Source: Paenisporosarcina sp050269735 (GTDB lineage Bacteria > Bacillota > Bacilli > Bacillales_A > Planococcaceae). From it: a DNA stretch of 64,000 nt. Shown here piece by piece: positions 1 to 8,347 of the stretch (positions are counted from its first letter, which is position 1; every line of letters starts with the position of its first letter). The DNA lies in the NCBI RefSeq assembly GCF_050269735.1, contig NZ_JBNNIX010000001.1, positions 1,054,001-1,118,000 of the forward strand. Direction: 5' to 3'. A model generated the notes under the pieces. That model saw nothing but the letters and a program-made list of their open reading frames with translations. It had not been told where the DNA came from and did no database searches. The translations under genes and the position numbers were made by a program.

Positions 1-63
1 GAAGGGCATTCATCCGATGAGCATGTGAAACAAGCGGTTCAGTTACTCATGAAAAGCAGATAG
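1..63 (+). CDS. C-terminal end of a CsoR/CstR-family repressor (partial)
   Basis: Only the last 20 codons are in the window, ending in TAG. The tail (charged start, then VKQAVQLLMKSR) matches what I remember of the C-terminus of CstR, the persulfide-sensing CsoR-family repressor of Staphylococcus (a similar ...EAVNLLVKSK ending). The next two genes, a rhodanese and a TauE-type exporter, are the usual company of CstR, and CstR-like palindromes occur at the right end of the window. The identification rests on a short tail plus context. The DNA-binding part and the two sensing cysteines lie outside the window, so CsoR (copper) or FrmR (aldehyde) relatives cannot be excluded. Confidence 0.55.
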   Translation, partial: EGHSSDEHVKQAVQLLMKSR

Positions 64-75
64 GAGAGATATAAG

Positions 76-426
76 ATGGAATGGATTGTTATCGCGTTAA
101 TTGTGGCATTTATCGTTTGGAGAATGAAGCCTGCTAAAGGTGTCAAAACGATCTCAACAACAGATTTACGTGGAATGCTGACAGATAAATCAAAGCAATT
201 TGTGGATGTTCGGACACCAGGAGAATATAAAGGTAGAAATATAACACAGTTTCAAAATATTCCGCTCGATCAACTACCATCTAAATTAAATAAACTTGAT
301 CCTTCAAAAGAAACGATTGTGCTTTGTCAAAGCGGAATGCGCAGTTCTCGTGCTGCAGGTATTTTGAAGAAGGCAGGGTTTACAAACGTCGTGAATGTTC
401 GCGGCGGGATGAGCCAGTGGCAGTAA
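76..426 (+). CDS. Membrane-anchored single-domain rhodanese
   Basis: A 116-residue protein with an N-terminal membrane segment (about residues 3-16) followed by one rhodanese domain. The active-site loop is CQSGMRSS with the persulfide-carrying cysteine at position 84; the DVRTPGEY motif (residues 44-51) and the closing VRGGMSQW motif are intact. Rhodaneses move sulfane sulfur between thiol carriers, and the membrane anchor suggests work on the cytoplasmic face. An AGGAGA ribosome site precedes the ATG by 8 nt. It lies 12 bp after a CstR-like gene and 4 bp before a TauE-type exporter, so a co-transcribed persulfide-handling unit is likely. It resembles YqhL-type proteins of Bacillus. Confidence 0.9.
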   Translation: MEWIVIALIVAFIVWRMKPAKGVKTISTTDLRGMLTDKSKQFVDVRTPGEYKGRNITQFQNIPLDQLPSKLNKLDPSKETIVLCQSGMRSSRAAGILKKAGFTNVVNVRGGMSQWQ

Positions 427-430
427 GGGA

Positions 431-1225
431 ATGGACTATAACATAGGATTTTTTGTCCTGCTCTTTGCCATTGGATTTATCGGATCCTTTGTTTCAGGGA
501 TGGTGGGCATTGGTGGCGCAATAATTAATTATCCCATGTTGTTAATCATTCCATCCTTGTTTGGGTATGCAGCTTTTAATGCGCATGAAGTATCAGGTAT
601 CAGTGCGGTTCAAGTATTGGTTGCTACGATGAGCGCGGTATGGGTGTATCGAAAAAGTGGGTATTTAAACAAGAGACTGATTATATTTATGGGAAGCGCT
701 ATATTGATCGGGAGTTTATTGGGTGGTTTTGGGTCTTCACATTTGACTGAGTTCACCGTCAATGTGATTTATGGTATTCTAGCTCTTATTGCAGCGGTTA
801 TGATGTTTCTTCCTCAAAAGAACGGAGAAGGGAAAATGGAAGATGTCCATTATTCCCTGACACTTGCCACCATACTTGCGTTAATCGTTGGTGTGTTTTC
901 AGGAATTGTAGGTGCAGGAGGCGCATTTTTACTCGTGCCGATTATGTTGGTAGTATTACGATTGCCGACTCGTGTTACAGTGGCTACTTCTCTTGCCATC
1001 ACTTTTATTTCTTCGATAGGTTCTACAGTAGGCAAATTAGCAACAGACCAGGTATTACTTTTTCCAGCAGGTGTACTTGTTGTTGCCAGTTTAATTGCTG
1101 CCCCACTTGGAGCTATAGTTGGTCAGAAAGTAAATCAACATGTACTGAAATGGGTACTGGCCATATTGATCACGGTAACAGTTATTAAAATCTGGTCAGA
1201 TCTTTTTATACAAATAATGAAATGA
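431..1225 (+). CDS. TauE/SafE-family sulfite/sulfur-anion exporter
   Basis: A 264-residue polytopic membrane protein with the two-fold repeated TauE/SafE pattern: SGMVGIGGAIINYPML near the N-terminus and GIVGAGGAFLLVPIM in the second half. Family members move sulfite, thiosulfate or organosulfonates across the membrane; next to CstR-like and rhodanese genes, export of sulfite formed during persulfide detoxification is the likely role (inference). The ATG follows the rhodanese stop by 4 bp, and the only purine run, AAGGGA, touches the start codon, so translation probably depends on coupling to the upstream gene. A strong hairpin terminator follows at 1341. Confidence 0.88.
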   Translation: MDYNIGFFVLLFAIGFIGSFVSGMVGIGGAIINYPMLLIIPSLFGYAAFNAHEVSGISAVQVLVATMSAVWVYRKSGYLNKRLIIFMGSAILIGSLLGGFGSSHLTEFTVNVIYGILALIAAVMMFLPQKNGEGKMEDVHYSLTLATILALIVGVFSGIVGAGGAFLLVPIMLVVLRLPTRVTVATSLAITFISSIGSTVGKLATDQVLLFPAGVLVVASLIAAPLGAIVGQKVNQHVLKWVLAILITVTVIKIWSDLFIQIMK

Positions 1226-1340
1226 CGAATTTGTTAGCATTTCCAGCGAGCACGTTCAGGTTAAGTTTTTTACTCATTAAATCACATAGACAGGTAGTTC
1301 ACGTTTGCTATGGACTTCAACCCACTGCACCATTGACCAG

Positions 1341-1392
1341 AAAGAAAGACCCTGACGAAGTGACACTGTCACTTAGCTAGGGTCTTTCTTTT
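1341..1392 (+). terminator. Strong two-tier hairpin terminator after tauE
   Basis: Outer arms AAAGAAAGACCCT and AGGGTCTTTCTTT are perfectly complementary, and inside them sits a second perfect pair, AAGTGACA with TGTCACTT. T-rich sequence on both sides allows termination in both directions. Confidence 0.88.
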
Positions 1393-1448
1393 GTTGTGAT
1401 GACTTTATTCTAACAACTAACTATTGAAGAGATTGGAACAATGTCCTA

Positions 1449-1650
1449 GAAATATTGGAGCAACTTTTCAAAAAAGAGCTTAACTTTTTCGATTTTGAGG
1501 TAACTTTTCGTTTTGGTTGCAACTTTTTATGAGATTGTTGCAACTTTTGCAGATATTGTTGCAACTTTTCCAGTTATTGTTGCAACTTTCCTGATTTGGT
1601 TGCAACTTCCGAGATTTCGTTGCAACTATCCAATTATCTCCTAATTTTTC
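1449..1650 (+). repeat. 21-bp-register tandem array A, GTTGCAAC type (9 units)
   Basis: Nine degenerate units share a core of GTTGCAACTTTT. The AAC of the core falls at 1462, 1482, 1502, 1521, 1542, 1563, 1584, 1604 and 1624, that is steps of 19-21 bp. The last unit runs into a flank CTATCCAATT...TCCTAATT that also ends the arrays at 47966 and 56783. The array lies between the tauE terminator and the convergent azlD gene; the rest of the 1393-1863 gap holds only the small hairpin at 1701. Confidence 0.9.
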
Positions 1651-1700
1651 AGTCTCATTCTAATAAAAAATTTCTAATACTTCTTATTTAGATATGGAGT

Positions 1701-1719
1701 AAAACAGCGTAGCTGTTTT
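1701..1719. other. Perfect 8-bp hairpin with a 3-nt loop
   Basis: AAAACAGC and GCTGTTTT flank the loop GTA. On the minus strand it could end azlCD transcripts. The words around it (AACAGCG followed by GCGGAA and ATCAAC) recur at about 34336-34375, so it may instead be a remnant of a dispersed repeat. Confidence 0.5.
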
Positions 1720-1863
1720 GCGGAATATCAACCTCAAACTGATTTAGTCATAGACTCCAAAATCACATGACCTCAACTAGACAGGACGTACCTCTCTTTC
1801 TGAATCCAAATCACCATATGGACTTCAGTTCTCAACTTTTATCATTAATGCAAATATGTATTT

Positions 1864-2175
1864 TCAACTTATCAAACTATAAATAGCCAGTACTGCAATG
1901 GACCCCATAACAACGACAATCACATTTGCTCCAGCAAACGCCAGAGCGAATGCTGCGAGTGCACCAATAAGACCGAATAACATATTTCCTTCTTGCACAA
2001 ATAAAATAGCGGGAAAAATTAAAGCGCCTAAAACAGCGTAAGGAATATTACGCAAAACACCGCTCACAATGGGGGGCAATTCACGGCCTTCCAGAAATGT
2101 TAATGGAAACGCGCGAGGGATATAGGTAACCACAGCCATACCGAGTAACATCCACCAATACCAATTCTCCATCAA
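1864..2175 (-). CDS. azlD: AzlD-family branched-chain amino acid exporter subunit
   Basis: A 103-residue membrane protein with about four hydrophobic segments and the conserved AzlD sequence TYIPRAFPLTFLEGRELP. In this family AzlD pairs with AzlC to export branched-chain amino acids or toxic analogues. Its start overlaps the azlC stop by 4 nt (ATGA), so translation is coupled. Length fits the family (about 100-110). Expression is probably controlled by the divergent XRE-cupin regulator at 2931. Confidence 0.88.
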   Translation of the reverse strand: MMENWYWWMLLGMAVVTYIPRAFPLTFLEGRELPPIVSGVLRNIPYAVLGALIFPAILFVQEGNMLFGLIGALAAFALAFAGANVIVVVMGSIAVLAIYSLIS

Positions 2176-2858
2176 CTTTCACTTCCTTTCTTCGCATACA
2201 CGATCTCAACCAAAATGGCTGAACCGAGCGTCGCTACTAAAATGGCCCATCCGGTCGAAAGCAGACCACTCCAATACAAGGCACTGTGAAGCACTGCTCC
2301 TAATAAAGCGAGCGACATCACTTTGCGGTTGCCTTTCATGGATGGAACGAGCAAACCGACAAACATTGCATACAACGCGATTGACATGGCTGCTTGAAGG
2401 AACTCGGGTAAATTTGCACCAATGACATGACCTACTGCAGTGAAAACAACCCAGCTACCATAAGAAATTAAAATGACACCGGCTGCAAAAGGTGTCCGGA
2501 TTGTGTCAGCTTTATTTGTGGCCAATACCGAAAACGTTTCATCCGTAACCCCAAACGCATAGATGGCTTTTTTCCAACGTGCAGCGGGTTGCATCTTTTC
2601 ATTTAATGAAGCTGTCATGAGAAAGTGTCGAATATTGACTACAAACGTATTAAGCACAATCAAGATTGGATCTACACCTGTAGATAGTAAAGTTAATGAT
2701 ATGTATTGTGCTGCGCCAGCAAAAACGAATATACTCATGGCTGTCGCTTCCCACATGGACAAACCGGTTGTTTTTGCGAGCAACCCAAAGGTCAATGCGA
2801 TCGGAAAGTAGCCAATGGCAATGCTGATTCCGGCTCTGATTCCATTCATAAATGTCAT
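2172..2858 (-). CDS. azlC: AzlC-family amino acid exporter
   Basis: A 228-residue multi-pass membrane protein with the AzlC signatures IAIGYFPIALTFGLLAK near the N-terminus and FVFAGAAQYISLTLL further in. It is the large permease subunit of the AzlCD exporter. The start chosen (MTFMNG...) has a GGAGG about 10 nt upstream. A 76-codon ORF overlapping the N-terminus in another frame is a shadow. The 72-bp gap to the divergent XRE gene must hold both promoters. Confidence 0.9.
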   Translation of the reverse strand: MTFMNGIRAGISIAIGYFPIALTFGLLAKTTGLSMWEATAMSIFVFAGAAQYISLTLLSTGVDPILIVLNTFVVNIRHFLMTASLNEKMQPAARWKKAIYAFGVTDETFSVLATNKADTIRTPFAAGVILISYGSWVVFTAVGHVIGANLPEFLQAAMSIALYAMFVGLLVPSMKGNRKVMSLALLGAVLHSALYWSGLLSTGWAILVATLGSAILVEIVYAKKGSES

Positions 2859-2893
2859 TGAACATATTCCTCCGCTTCAAAGTTTAATATATT

Positions 2894-2905
2894 ATACATC
2901 TGTAT
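2894..2905. promoter_or_regulatory. Candidate operator between azlC and the XRE-cupin regulator
   Basis: ATACA-TC-TGTAT is a perfect 5-bp inverted repeat in the 72-bp divergent space, followed by TATGGT, which could serve as a -10 for the regulator. Autoregulation by the adjacent XRE protein is an inference. Confidence 0.35.
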
Positions 2906-2930
2906 GGTAAAGTAGACAATAAGAGGTGAA

Positions 2931-3491
2931 ATGATGGAACAGATGAGACGGAATTTAGGGCTACAGTTGAAAACAATCCGACAACAACGGGGAATGAGTT
3001 TAGATGATATGGCCAAGATGACTGATGTGAGCAAAGCACAATTGGCACAAATGGAAAAAGGGGATTCTAACCCTACGGTATCGACAATTTGGAAAATTGC
3101 GGATGGTCTTAAAATCAGTTTCTCATCTTTGTTGCAGCCGCCAAAACTGAGCGCGAAAAAAATAGCACCATCCGATATCCCTTTTTTAACGGAGGATGAA
3201 GGACGCTATCGAGTCTATTCTATTATTCCGTATGACCCTAAGCGGGGGTGGGAGTTTTATCGAATTGAAATGGACCCATTCTGTTCTTATGAAAGTACAC
3301 CACACCAAAAGGGAGTCGAGGAATCGCTGACCATCGTGGAAGGGCAACTGAAAATATTCCTCGAAAGTGAAGAGGTTGATTTACTTAATGGAGAGACGCT
3401 TGTTTTTTCGGGGAATCAAACACATCGTTATTTGAATATAAGCGAGACAATGACGATTATTCATCTCATCATCCATTATCAGTATGTTTGA
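2931..3491 (+). CDS. XRE-family regulator with C-terminal cupin sensor domain
   Basis: A 186-residue regulator: an HTH_3 domain at about residues 8-65 (LKTIRQQRGMSLDDMAKMT...SKAQLAQMEKGDSNP) followed by a cupin at about 105-180 (QKGVEESLTIVEGQL and the later GNQTHRYLN). Such proteins bind a small ligand in the cupin and often control adjacent transport genes; here the divergent neighbour is azlCD. AGAGGTG precedes the start; a second in-frame ATG at 2934 has better spacing and may be the real start. The ligand cannot be read from the sequence. Confidence 0.88.
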   Translation: MMEQMRRNLGLQLKTIRQQRGMSLDDMAKMTDVSKAQLAQMEKGDSNPTVSTIWKIADGLKISFSSLLQPPKLSAKKIAPSDIPFLTEDEGRYRVYSIIPYDPKRGWEFYRIEMDPFCSYESTPHQKGVEESLTIVEGQLKIFLESEEVDLLNGETLVFSGNQTHRYLNISETMTIIHLIIHYQYV

Positions 3492-3549
3492 TGTGAGCTT
3501 GTGTCGGGAAAACTGAAGGATAACAATTATTATTTTGAGGATGAGGAAC

Positions 3550-4188
3550 ATGTTCGATTGGTTAACAGCTGAAAATTTATTGGAACTGACAAGAGACTAT
3601 CGTTCACTGGGACCTCTCATTGGCTTCCTTTTACCATTTTTAGAAGCATTTTTACCGTTTTTACCTCTATTTGTATTCGTTTTTGCAAACGCTAGCGCAT
3701 ATGGTTTATGGATAGGGTTTTTATTATCATGGGCAGGTACGCTTGTAGGTTCTTATCTCGTTTTTTTACTGGTTCGAAAATATGGACGGGCGAGATTCCT
3801 CCGATTTATGACCAAGCACGAGCGTGTACAAAAACTCATCCATTGGGTGGAAACTCATGGGTTTGGTCCATTATTTTTATTGCTTTGTTTTCCATTTACT
3901 CCCTCGGCTTTGGTCAATTTGGTAGCGGGGCTATCAAACATGAAAAAAAATTCTTATCTATGGACACTGATTGCTGGTAAATTTGTGATGATTTTGACCA
4001 TCAGCTTTATCGGTTATGACATCAGAGCACTCATTAATCAACCGATAAGAACTGCAATAGTTGTGGGTGTGATTATCTTGCTATGGTTCGTTGGGAAACA
4101 GGTTGAAAATCGCTTGAATAAAAGGGTTGAAGCTGACTTTCTATTGATACAAAAAGAACGACAGGAAGGGAAGGGGCCAACGGTTTGA
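3550..4188 (+). CDS. TVP38/TMEM64 (VTT-domain) membrane protein
   Basis: About 212 residues with the VTT-domain layout: a proline-rich hydrophobic start (LPFLEAFLPFLPLFVFVFANA), a GTLVGSYLVFLLVRKYG motif and a FPFTPSALVNLVAGLS motif. VTT proteins are lipid-scramblase or lipid-transport relatives of DedA; no substrate can be assigned. It matches YhjE of B. subtilis, whose gene also sits next to a signal peptidase gene. The ATG at 3550 is preferred because of the GAGGATGAGG just upstream; TTG 3535 and ATG 3541 are possible. It overlaps the signal peptidase gene by 4 bp. Confidence 0.82.
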   Translation: MFDWLTAENLLELTRDYRSLGPLIGFLLPFLEAFLPFLPLFVFVFANASAYGLWIGFLLSWAGTLVGSYLVFLLVRKYGRARFLRFMTKHERVQKLIHWVETHGFGPLFLLLCFPFTPSALVNLVAGLSNMKKNSYLWTLIAGKFVMILTISFIGYDIRALINQPIRTAIVVGVIILLWFVGKQVENRLNKRVEADFLLIQKERQEGKGPTV

Positions 4189-4757
4189 GTGTAATGAAAC
4201 AAGAGGTATTGGAATGGTTAAAAGCGATTATCATAGGATTACTTATTATCGCTATCATCAGATCATTTCTTATAACCAACTATGCCGTTTCTGGCTATTC
4301 GATGGAACCAACACTGCGAAATTCGGATAAAGTATTGGTGAGTAAAATTTCGTATACAATTGGTGAAATTAATCGACTGGACGTACTGGTTTTTCATTCG
4401 GATGACAATGAAGATTTTGTCAAGCGAGTCATAGGGATTCCAGGAGATCTCGTCATGTACAAAAACGACACTCTTTTTATTAATAATAAAAGAGTAGAAG
4501 AACCCTATTTGCAGTCGTACGAGGCGTATCGTAACCCAGACGACCGTTTGACAGAGAACTTTACGCTTGAAACGATTACGGGTGCCGTACGAATACCAGC
4601 CGATTCATATTTTGTTCTGGGTGACAATCGCAGGCAAAGTTTGGACAGTCGTTATTTTCAGTTCGTAAACAAAGAAGATGTTGTTGGAAAAGTAGTTGCG
4701 AGGTATTGGCCACTGGAATCCGCGACAATTAATTTTTCTGGTGAAAATCCCGAATAA
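4185..4757 (+). CDS. sipV: Type I signal peptidase (SipV-like)
   Basis: A 190-residue membrane serine protease that removes signal peptides from exported proteins. One N-terminal transmembrane segment (about 12-32) anchors it. The catalytic serine is Ser39 in SGYSMEPTL, the general-base lysine Lys80 in FVKRVIGIPGD, and the C-terminal GDNR-SLDSR box is present. The TTG start at 4185 overlaps the previous stop and lies 7 nt after a GGAAGGGAAGGGG run; ATG 4194 would be too far from it. The adjacent VTT gene makes the same pair as yhjE-sipV in B. subtilis. Confidence 0.93.
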   Translation: MSVMKQEVLEWLKAIIIGLLIIAIIRSFLITNYAVSGYSMEPTLRNSDKVLVSKISYTIGEINRLDVLVFHSDDNEDFVKRVIGIPGDLVMYKNDTLFINNKRVEEPYLQSYEAYRNPDDRLTENFTLETITGAVRIPADSYFVLGDNRRQSLDSRYFQFVNKEDVVGKVVARYWPLESATINFSGENPE

Positions 4758-4812
4758 TTTCCCCCTCTAGCAGTAGTTAGGTACAATAGAGGGAAGGAAA
4801 ATATTCGGGATT
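4746..4812. terminator. Long interrupted inverted repeat between sipV and addB
   Basis: Outer arms AATCCCGAATA (4746-4756) and TATTCGGGATT (4802-4812) are perfect complements, and inner arms CCCTCTA and TAGAGGG extend the stem. A T-rich run follows, so it may terminate sipV transcripts; its left arm includes the sipV stop codon. The addB ribosome site starts only 27 nt further on, so a role in addB translation is possible. Confidence 0.6.
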
Positions 4813-4852
4813 TATTTGTTATGTAAACACTATTTTGTAAGGGGGATTGCAT

Positions 4853-7800
4853 GTGTCACTGCGATTAATTACAGGACGAGCGGGTGTTGGGAAATCCGAA
4901 TTCATGCGACAAGAAGTATCTGAAAATGCATTGAGCAATCCATTGGGAGCACCGATATTTTTTGTGGTGCCTGACCAAATGTCATTTTCAACTGAATTTG
5001 CACTATCGTCTACAAAACATGCAAACGGCATCATCCGTACACAAGTCACCACATTTAAAAGATTAGCATGGCGGGTTTTACAGGAAACCGGAGGAATCAG
5101 TCGACAAGAGATCAGTGGATTTGGTTATCGTATGCTGATTCGACGATTACTGGAAGAGCATAAGGAAGAATTCTCTTTGTTTAAACAAGCAGCCAATAAA
5201 CGTGGTTTTACAAACCAAATGGAAATGCTGCTAAAGGAATTCACAAGATATTGCCTTGACGGAACGACTTTACTGTCACTCGGACAATCTCTTAAACAAT
5301 TGAATGCCCCGCACACTTTACAAGATAAGTCCCATGACTTATCAGTTTTGTTGCGTGCATTGGAAGAGCGACTGGGTACGGCATATATTGACAGTGAAGG
5401 TTACTATGCCTTGTTGTCGAAACAAATTGTTCAATCGGAACTGATTGCAGAAGCGGACATCTATATTGATGGGTTTGTGACGATGACGAGCAGGGAGTAT
5501 GAAATCATCGGCGAATTAATTAAGCACGCGAAACGTGTCACAATTGCACTGCCTTTAGATGATGAAAATCAAGATTTGATGGATGAACAATCATTATTCC
5601 ATAGTGCGGCAAGGACGGCAGAACGATTAAAGGAAATGGCACGGACGGAATCCATACCCATTGAACCTTCCATTCATTTAAATGAAAACAAACGTTTTAA
5701 AACAAACGAAATTAAACATATTGAACAGAATTTACATAGTTATCCCGCTCCTTCTATAGACGACCACAAGCATGTCCATGTGATCGAAGCAGATAGCAGG
5801 CGGGCAGAAATCCATGCTGTTGCCAGACATATACGAAGTGTAGTACGCGACGAGCAGTTCCGCTACCGTGACATTGCCATCCTATACCGTCAACCAGAAG
5901 TTTATGATGAATTGATTGAAACGACATTTGCCCAATATGATATTCCCGTTTTCATCAACCGAAAAAAAGCTATGCTTCATCATCCATTAGTTGAATTCAG
6001 TCGTTCTGTTTTTGAAGCGGTATTAAATGACTTCCAGTACGAACCAATGTTCCGAGCAATTAAGACAGATTTGTTCTTTCCGTTGCAGGCAAACAAAAGA
6101 ATTTGGCGTGAACGCGCAGATCGCTTGGAGAATTTCGTAATTTCACAGGGGATTTATGGCGAACGTTGGACGGATGAACGCCGATGGCTCGTGAAAAAAT
6201 ACCGTGGACTTGAGTTTCATTCGAAAGTTCAGACAGATGAGGAACGTGCGATACAAGCTGATATTACAGCGGTGCGAGATATCGTTCTGACCCCACTACA
6301 ACAATTTGCTCGAAAAATAGAGTCATGCGAAACAGGAAAAGATATTGCGCAGGCGTTGTTTGAATTAATGGAAGAATTGCAGATTTACGAAAAGCTGAAA
6401 GTATTGAAAGATCAAGAAAATGAACAAGGCCATCTTTTGCTTGCGACTGAACATGACCAAGCCTGGTCACAGTGGATTGATGTGTTGGATCAATTTGTCT
6501 TAATGTTCGGGGATGAAAAATTAACGCCGAAAGAAAGCTTGCTTTTACTGGAAGAAGGCTTCGACACATTGGAGTTTTCACGCATTCCGCCGTCACTAGA
6601 TCAAGTAACCGTCGCAACGGTGGATTTATCCCGATTGTCAGATATTCGGGCAGCATTTGTTCTTGGTGTTAATGACGGGGTATACCCAAAACGACTGGAA
6701 CAGGAAGGCTTGCTTTCGGATACGGAGCGGGAATGGTTTATGCAGATTGGCTTTGAACTGGCACCGACATCCAAAATGCGTCTGATGGACGAATCATATA
6801 TGGCATACCGGGCAGTGACTACTGCTTCAGAGAAACTATTTGTGTCCTATTCCGTTGCGGATGAAGAAGGCAAAGCCTTGCTTCCTTCAACATACATTAA
6901 ACGACTGCAACAGTTATTGCCGAAAGTCGAAGTAGAACTTGCAGTTATAGATCCTATTGTCTTAAAAGATAGCGCGGAACACTATATTCAGCATCCTCGA
7001 GCAACACTTCCGTTCCTAGCCACAAAGCTAAAGCAAGCGGCTGCTGAAGGGGATCTCGAGGAAGAATGGCAGGCGGTGGCTTCTTATTATAAGAATGATC
7101 CATTTTGGCACAGTGTTTTTGAACGAATCATTCGACCTTTGACAAAGCCTACTGTCGCGCAACGTCTGGACCGTCAAACGACAAATGCCTTATATGGAGA
7201 CACGTTCACATCCAGTGTGTCGCGAGTCGAAAAATATTACAGTTGTCCTTTTGCACATTTCGCCACATACGGTTTACGTTTGGAGGAACGGGCAGAATAC
7301 CTTCTTGAAGCACCTGCCATCGGCGATTTATTCCATGCCGCATTGAAATGGATTGCGGACGAAACGAAGCGTCTGGGGTTGTCGTGGTCTCAGCTTTCAA
7401 CTACTCAAGCCTGGGAACTAGCGAGACAAGCAGTAGAAGAGATTTCGCCATATTTCGTGCATCAAATTTTACTCAGTTCGAAAAGATATCGCTATATTCA
7501 GCGTAAGCTTGTACAGATCTTGCAACGTACCATGACAACTTTGCGCGATCATGCCAGTGTCTCGACATTTGTTCCGATTGCGATTGAAGCAGGTTTTGGC
7601 CCTGGAGAGGAATTACCGACTCTAGAAATTCCGTTAAAAAATGGCCATGCCATGAAAATGCGGGGACGAATTGATCGCGTGGATGCAGCGGTTGTTGAAG
7701 GCCAGCCATTTGTACGGATTGTGGATTATAAATCGTCAGCCAAAGGACTTGATTTGAACGATGTGTACTACGGTATATCCCTGCAGATGTTAACGTATTT

Positions 7801-8347
7801 AGACGTGGCAGTCAGTAACTCGGCCGTGTGGCTCGGTGAAAACGCAAATCCGGCAGGTGTGTTATATCTTCATGTCCATAATCCGATGTTGAAGTTGGCG
7901 AAAGAGCTTTCTGAGATGGATCTTGCTGAAGAAGTATTTAAGAAATACAAAATGCGAGGCTTGTTGATTGATGATGCCAATGTTCTAAGTGAAATGGACA
8001 CGGAAATAACAGGTACGTCGAAAGTAATTCCAGCCCGTATTAATAAAGATGGCTCTATTTCCAAGTCCTTCTCAAAAGTTGTATCTACGCAGGACATGGA
8101 AAACTTACGGACTTTTGTACGCAAAAAACATCAACAGGCGGGAGACGGTATGCTTGCAGGAGATACGCGGGTATTACCTTACCGCATGAAAGATAAAACC
8201 GCCTGTGACTATTGTAATTTCCGCAGTGTGTGTCAGTTTGATCCGACTGCCCCTGATCAGCACTATCGGAAACTGACGGTTGGTACACCGGAAGAAGTCA
8301 CGCAACGAATTAAAGAGGAGGTCGCACCGGATGCTCATACCGACTAA
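4853..8347 (+). CDS. addB: ATP-dependent helicase/nuclease subunit B (AddB)
   Basis: About 1164 residues, the length expected for AddB, the second subunit of the Gram-positive AddAB double-strand-break end-processing complex. It begins with a Walker A motif (ITGRAGVGKS). The C-terminal nuclease domain has VRIVDYKSSAKG, and the four-cysteine iron-sulfur staple is visible as YYSCPFAHF near residue 800 with CDYCNFRSVCQF near the end. GTG 4853 is chosen because AAGGGGGA is 6 nt away; TTG 4847 would abut it. It overlaps addA by 17 nt. Confidence 0.96.
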   Translation: MSLRLITGRAGVGKSEFMRQEVSENALSNPLGAPIFFVVPDQMSFSTEFALSSTKHANGIIRTQVTTFKRLAWRVLQETGGISRQEISGFGYRMLIRRLLEEHKEEFSLFKQAANKRGFTNQMEMLLKEFTRYCLDGTTLLSLGQSLKQLNAPHTLQDKSHDLSVLLRALEERLGTAYIDSEGYYALLSKQIVQSELIAEADIYIDGFVTMTSREYEIIGELIKHAKRVTIALPLDDENQDLMDEQSLFHSAARTAERLKEMARTESIPIEPSIHLNENKRFKTNEIKHIEQNLHSYPAPSIDDHKHVHVIEADSRRAEIHAVARHIRSVVRDEQFRYRDIAILYRQPEVYDELIETTFAQYDIPVFINRKKAMLHHPLVEFSRSVFEAVLNDFQYEPMFRAIKTDLFFPLQANKRIWRERADRLENFVISQGIYGERWTDERRWLVKKYRGLEFHSKVQTDEERAIQADITAVRDIVLTPLQQFARKIESCETGKDIAQALFELMEELQIYEKLKVLKDQENEQGHLLLATEHDQAWSQWIDVLDQFVLMFGDEKLTPKESLLLLEEGFDTLEFSRIPPSLDQVTVATVDLSRLSDIRAAFVLGVNDGVYPKRLEQEGLLSDTEREWFMQIGFELAPTSKMRLMDESYMAYRAVTTASEKLFVSYSVADEEGKALLPSTYIKRLQQLLPKVEVELAVIDPIVLKDSAEHYIQHPRATLPFLATKLKQAAAEGDLEEEWQAVASYYKNDPFWHSVFERIIRPLTKPTVAQRLDRQTTNALYGDTFTSSVSRVEKYYSCPFAHFATYGLRLEERAEYLLEAPAIGDLFHAALKWIADETKRLGLSWSQLSTTQAWELARQAVEEISPYFVHQILLSSKRYRYIQRKLVQILQRTMTTLRDHASVSTFVPIAIEAGFGPGEELPTLEIPLKNGHAMKMRGRIDRVDAAVVEGQPFVRIVDYKSSAKGLDLNDVYYGISLQMLTYLDVAVSNSAVWLGENANPAGVLYLHVHNPMLKLAKELSEMDLAEEVFKKYKMRGLLIDDANVLSEMDTEITGTSKVIPARINKDGSISKSFSKVVSTQDMENLRTFVRKKHQQAGDGMLAGDTRVLPYRMKDKTACDYCNFRSVCQFDPTAPDQHYRKLTVGTPEEVTQRIKEEVAPDAHTD

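Noticed and set aside
6264..6656. 130-codon minus-strand ORF inside addB (and similar ORFs in addA, fabF, oppA and others)
   Set aside because: Shadows of well-supported genes; no ribosome sites or protein families.
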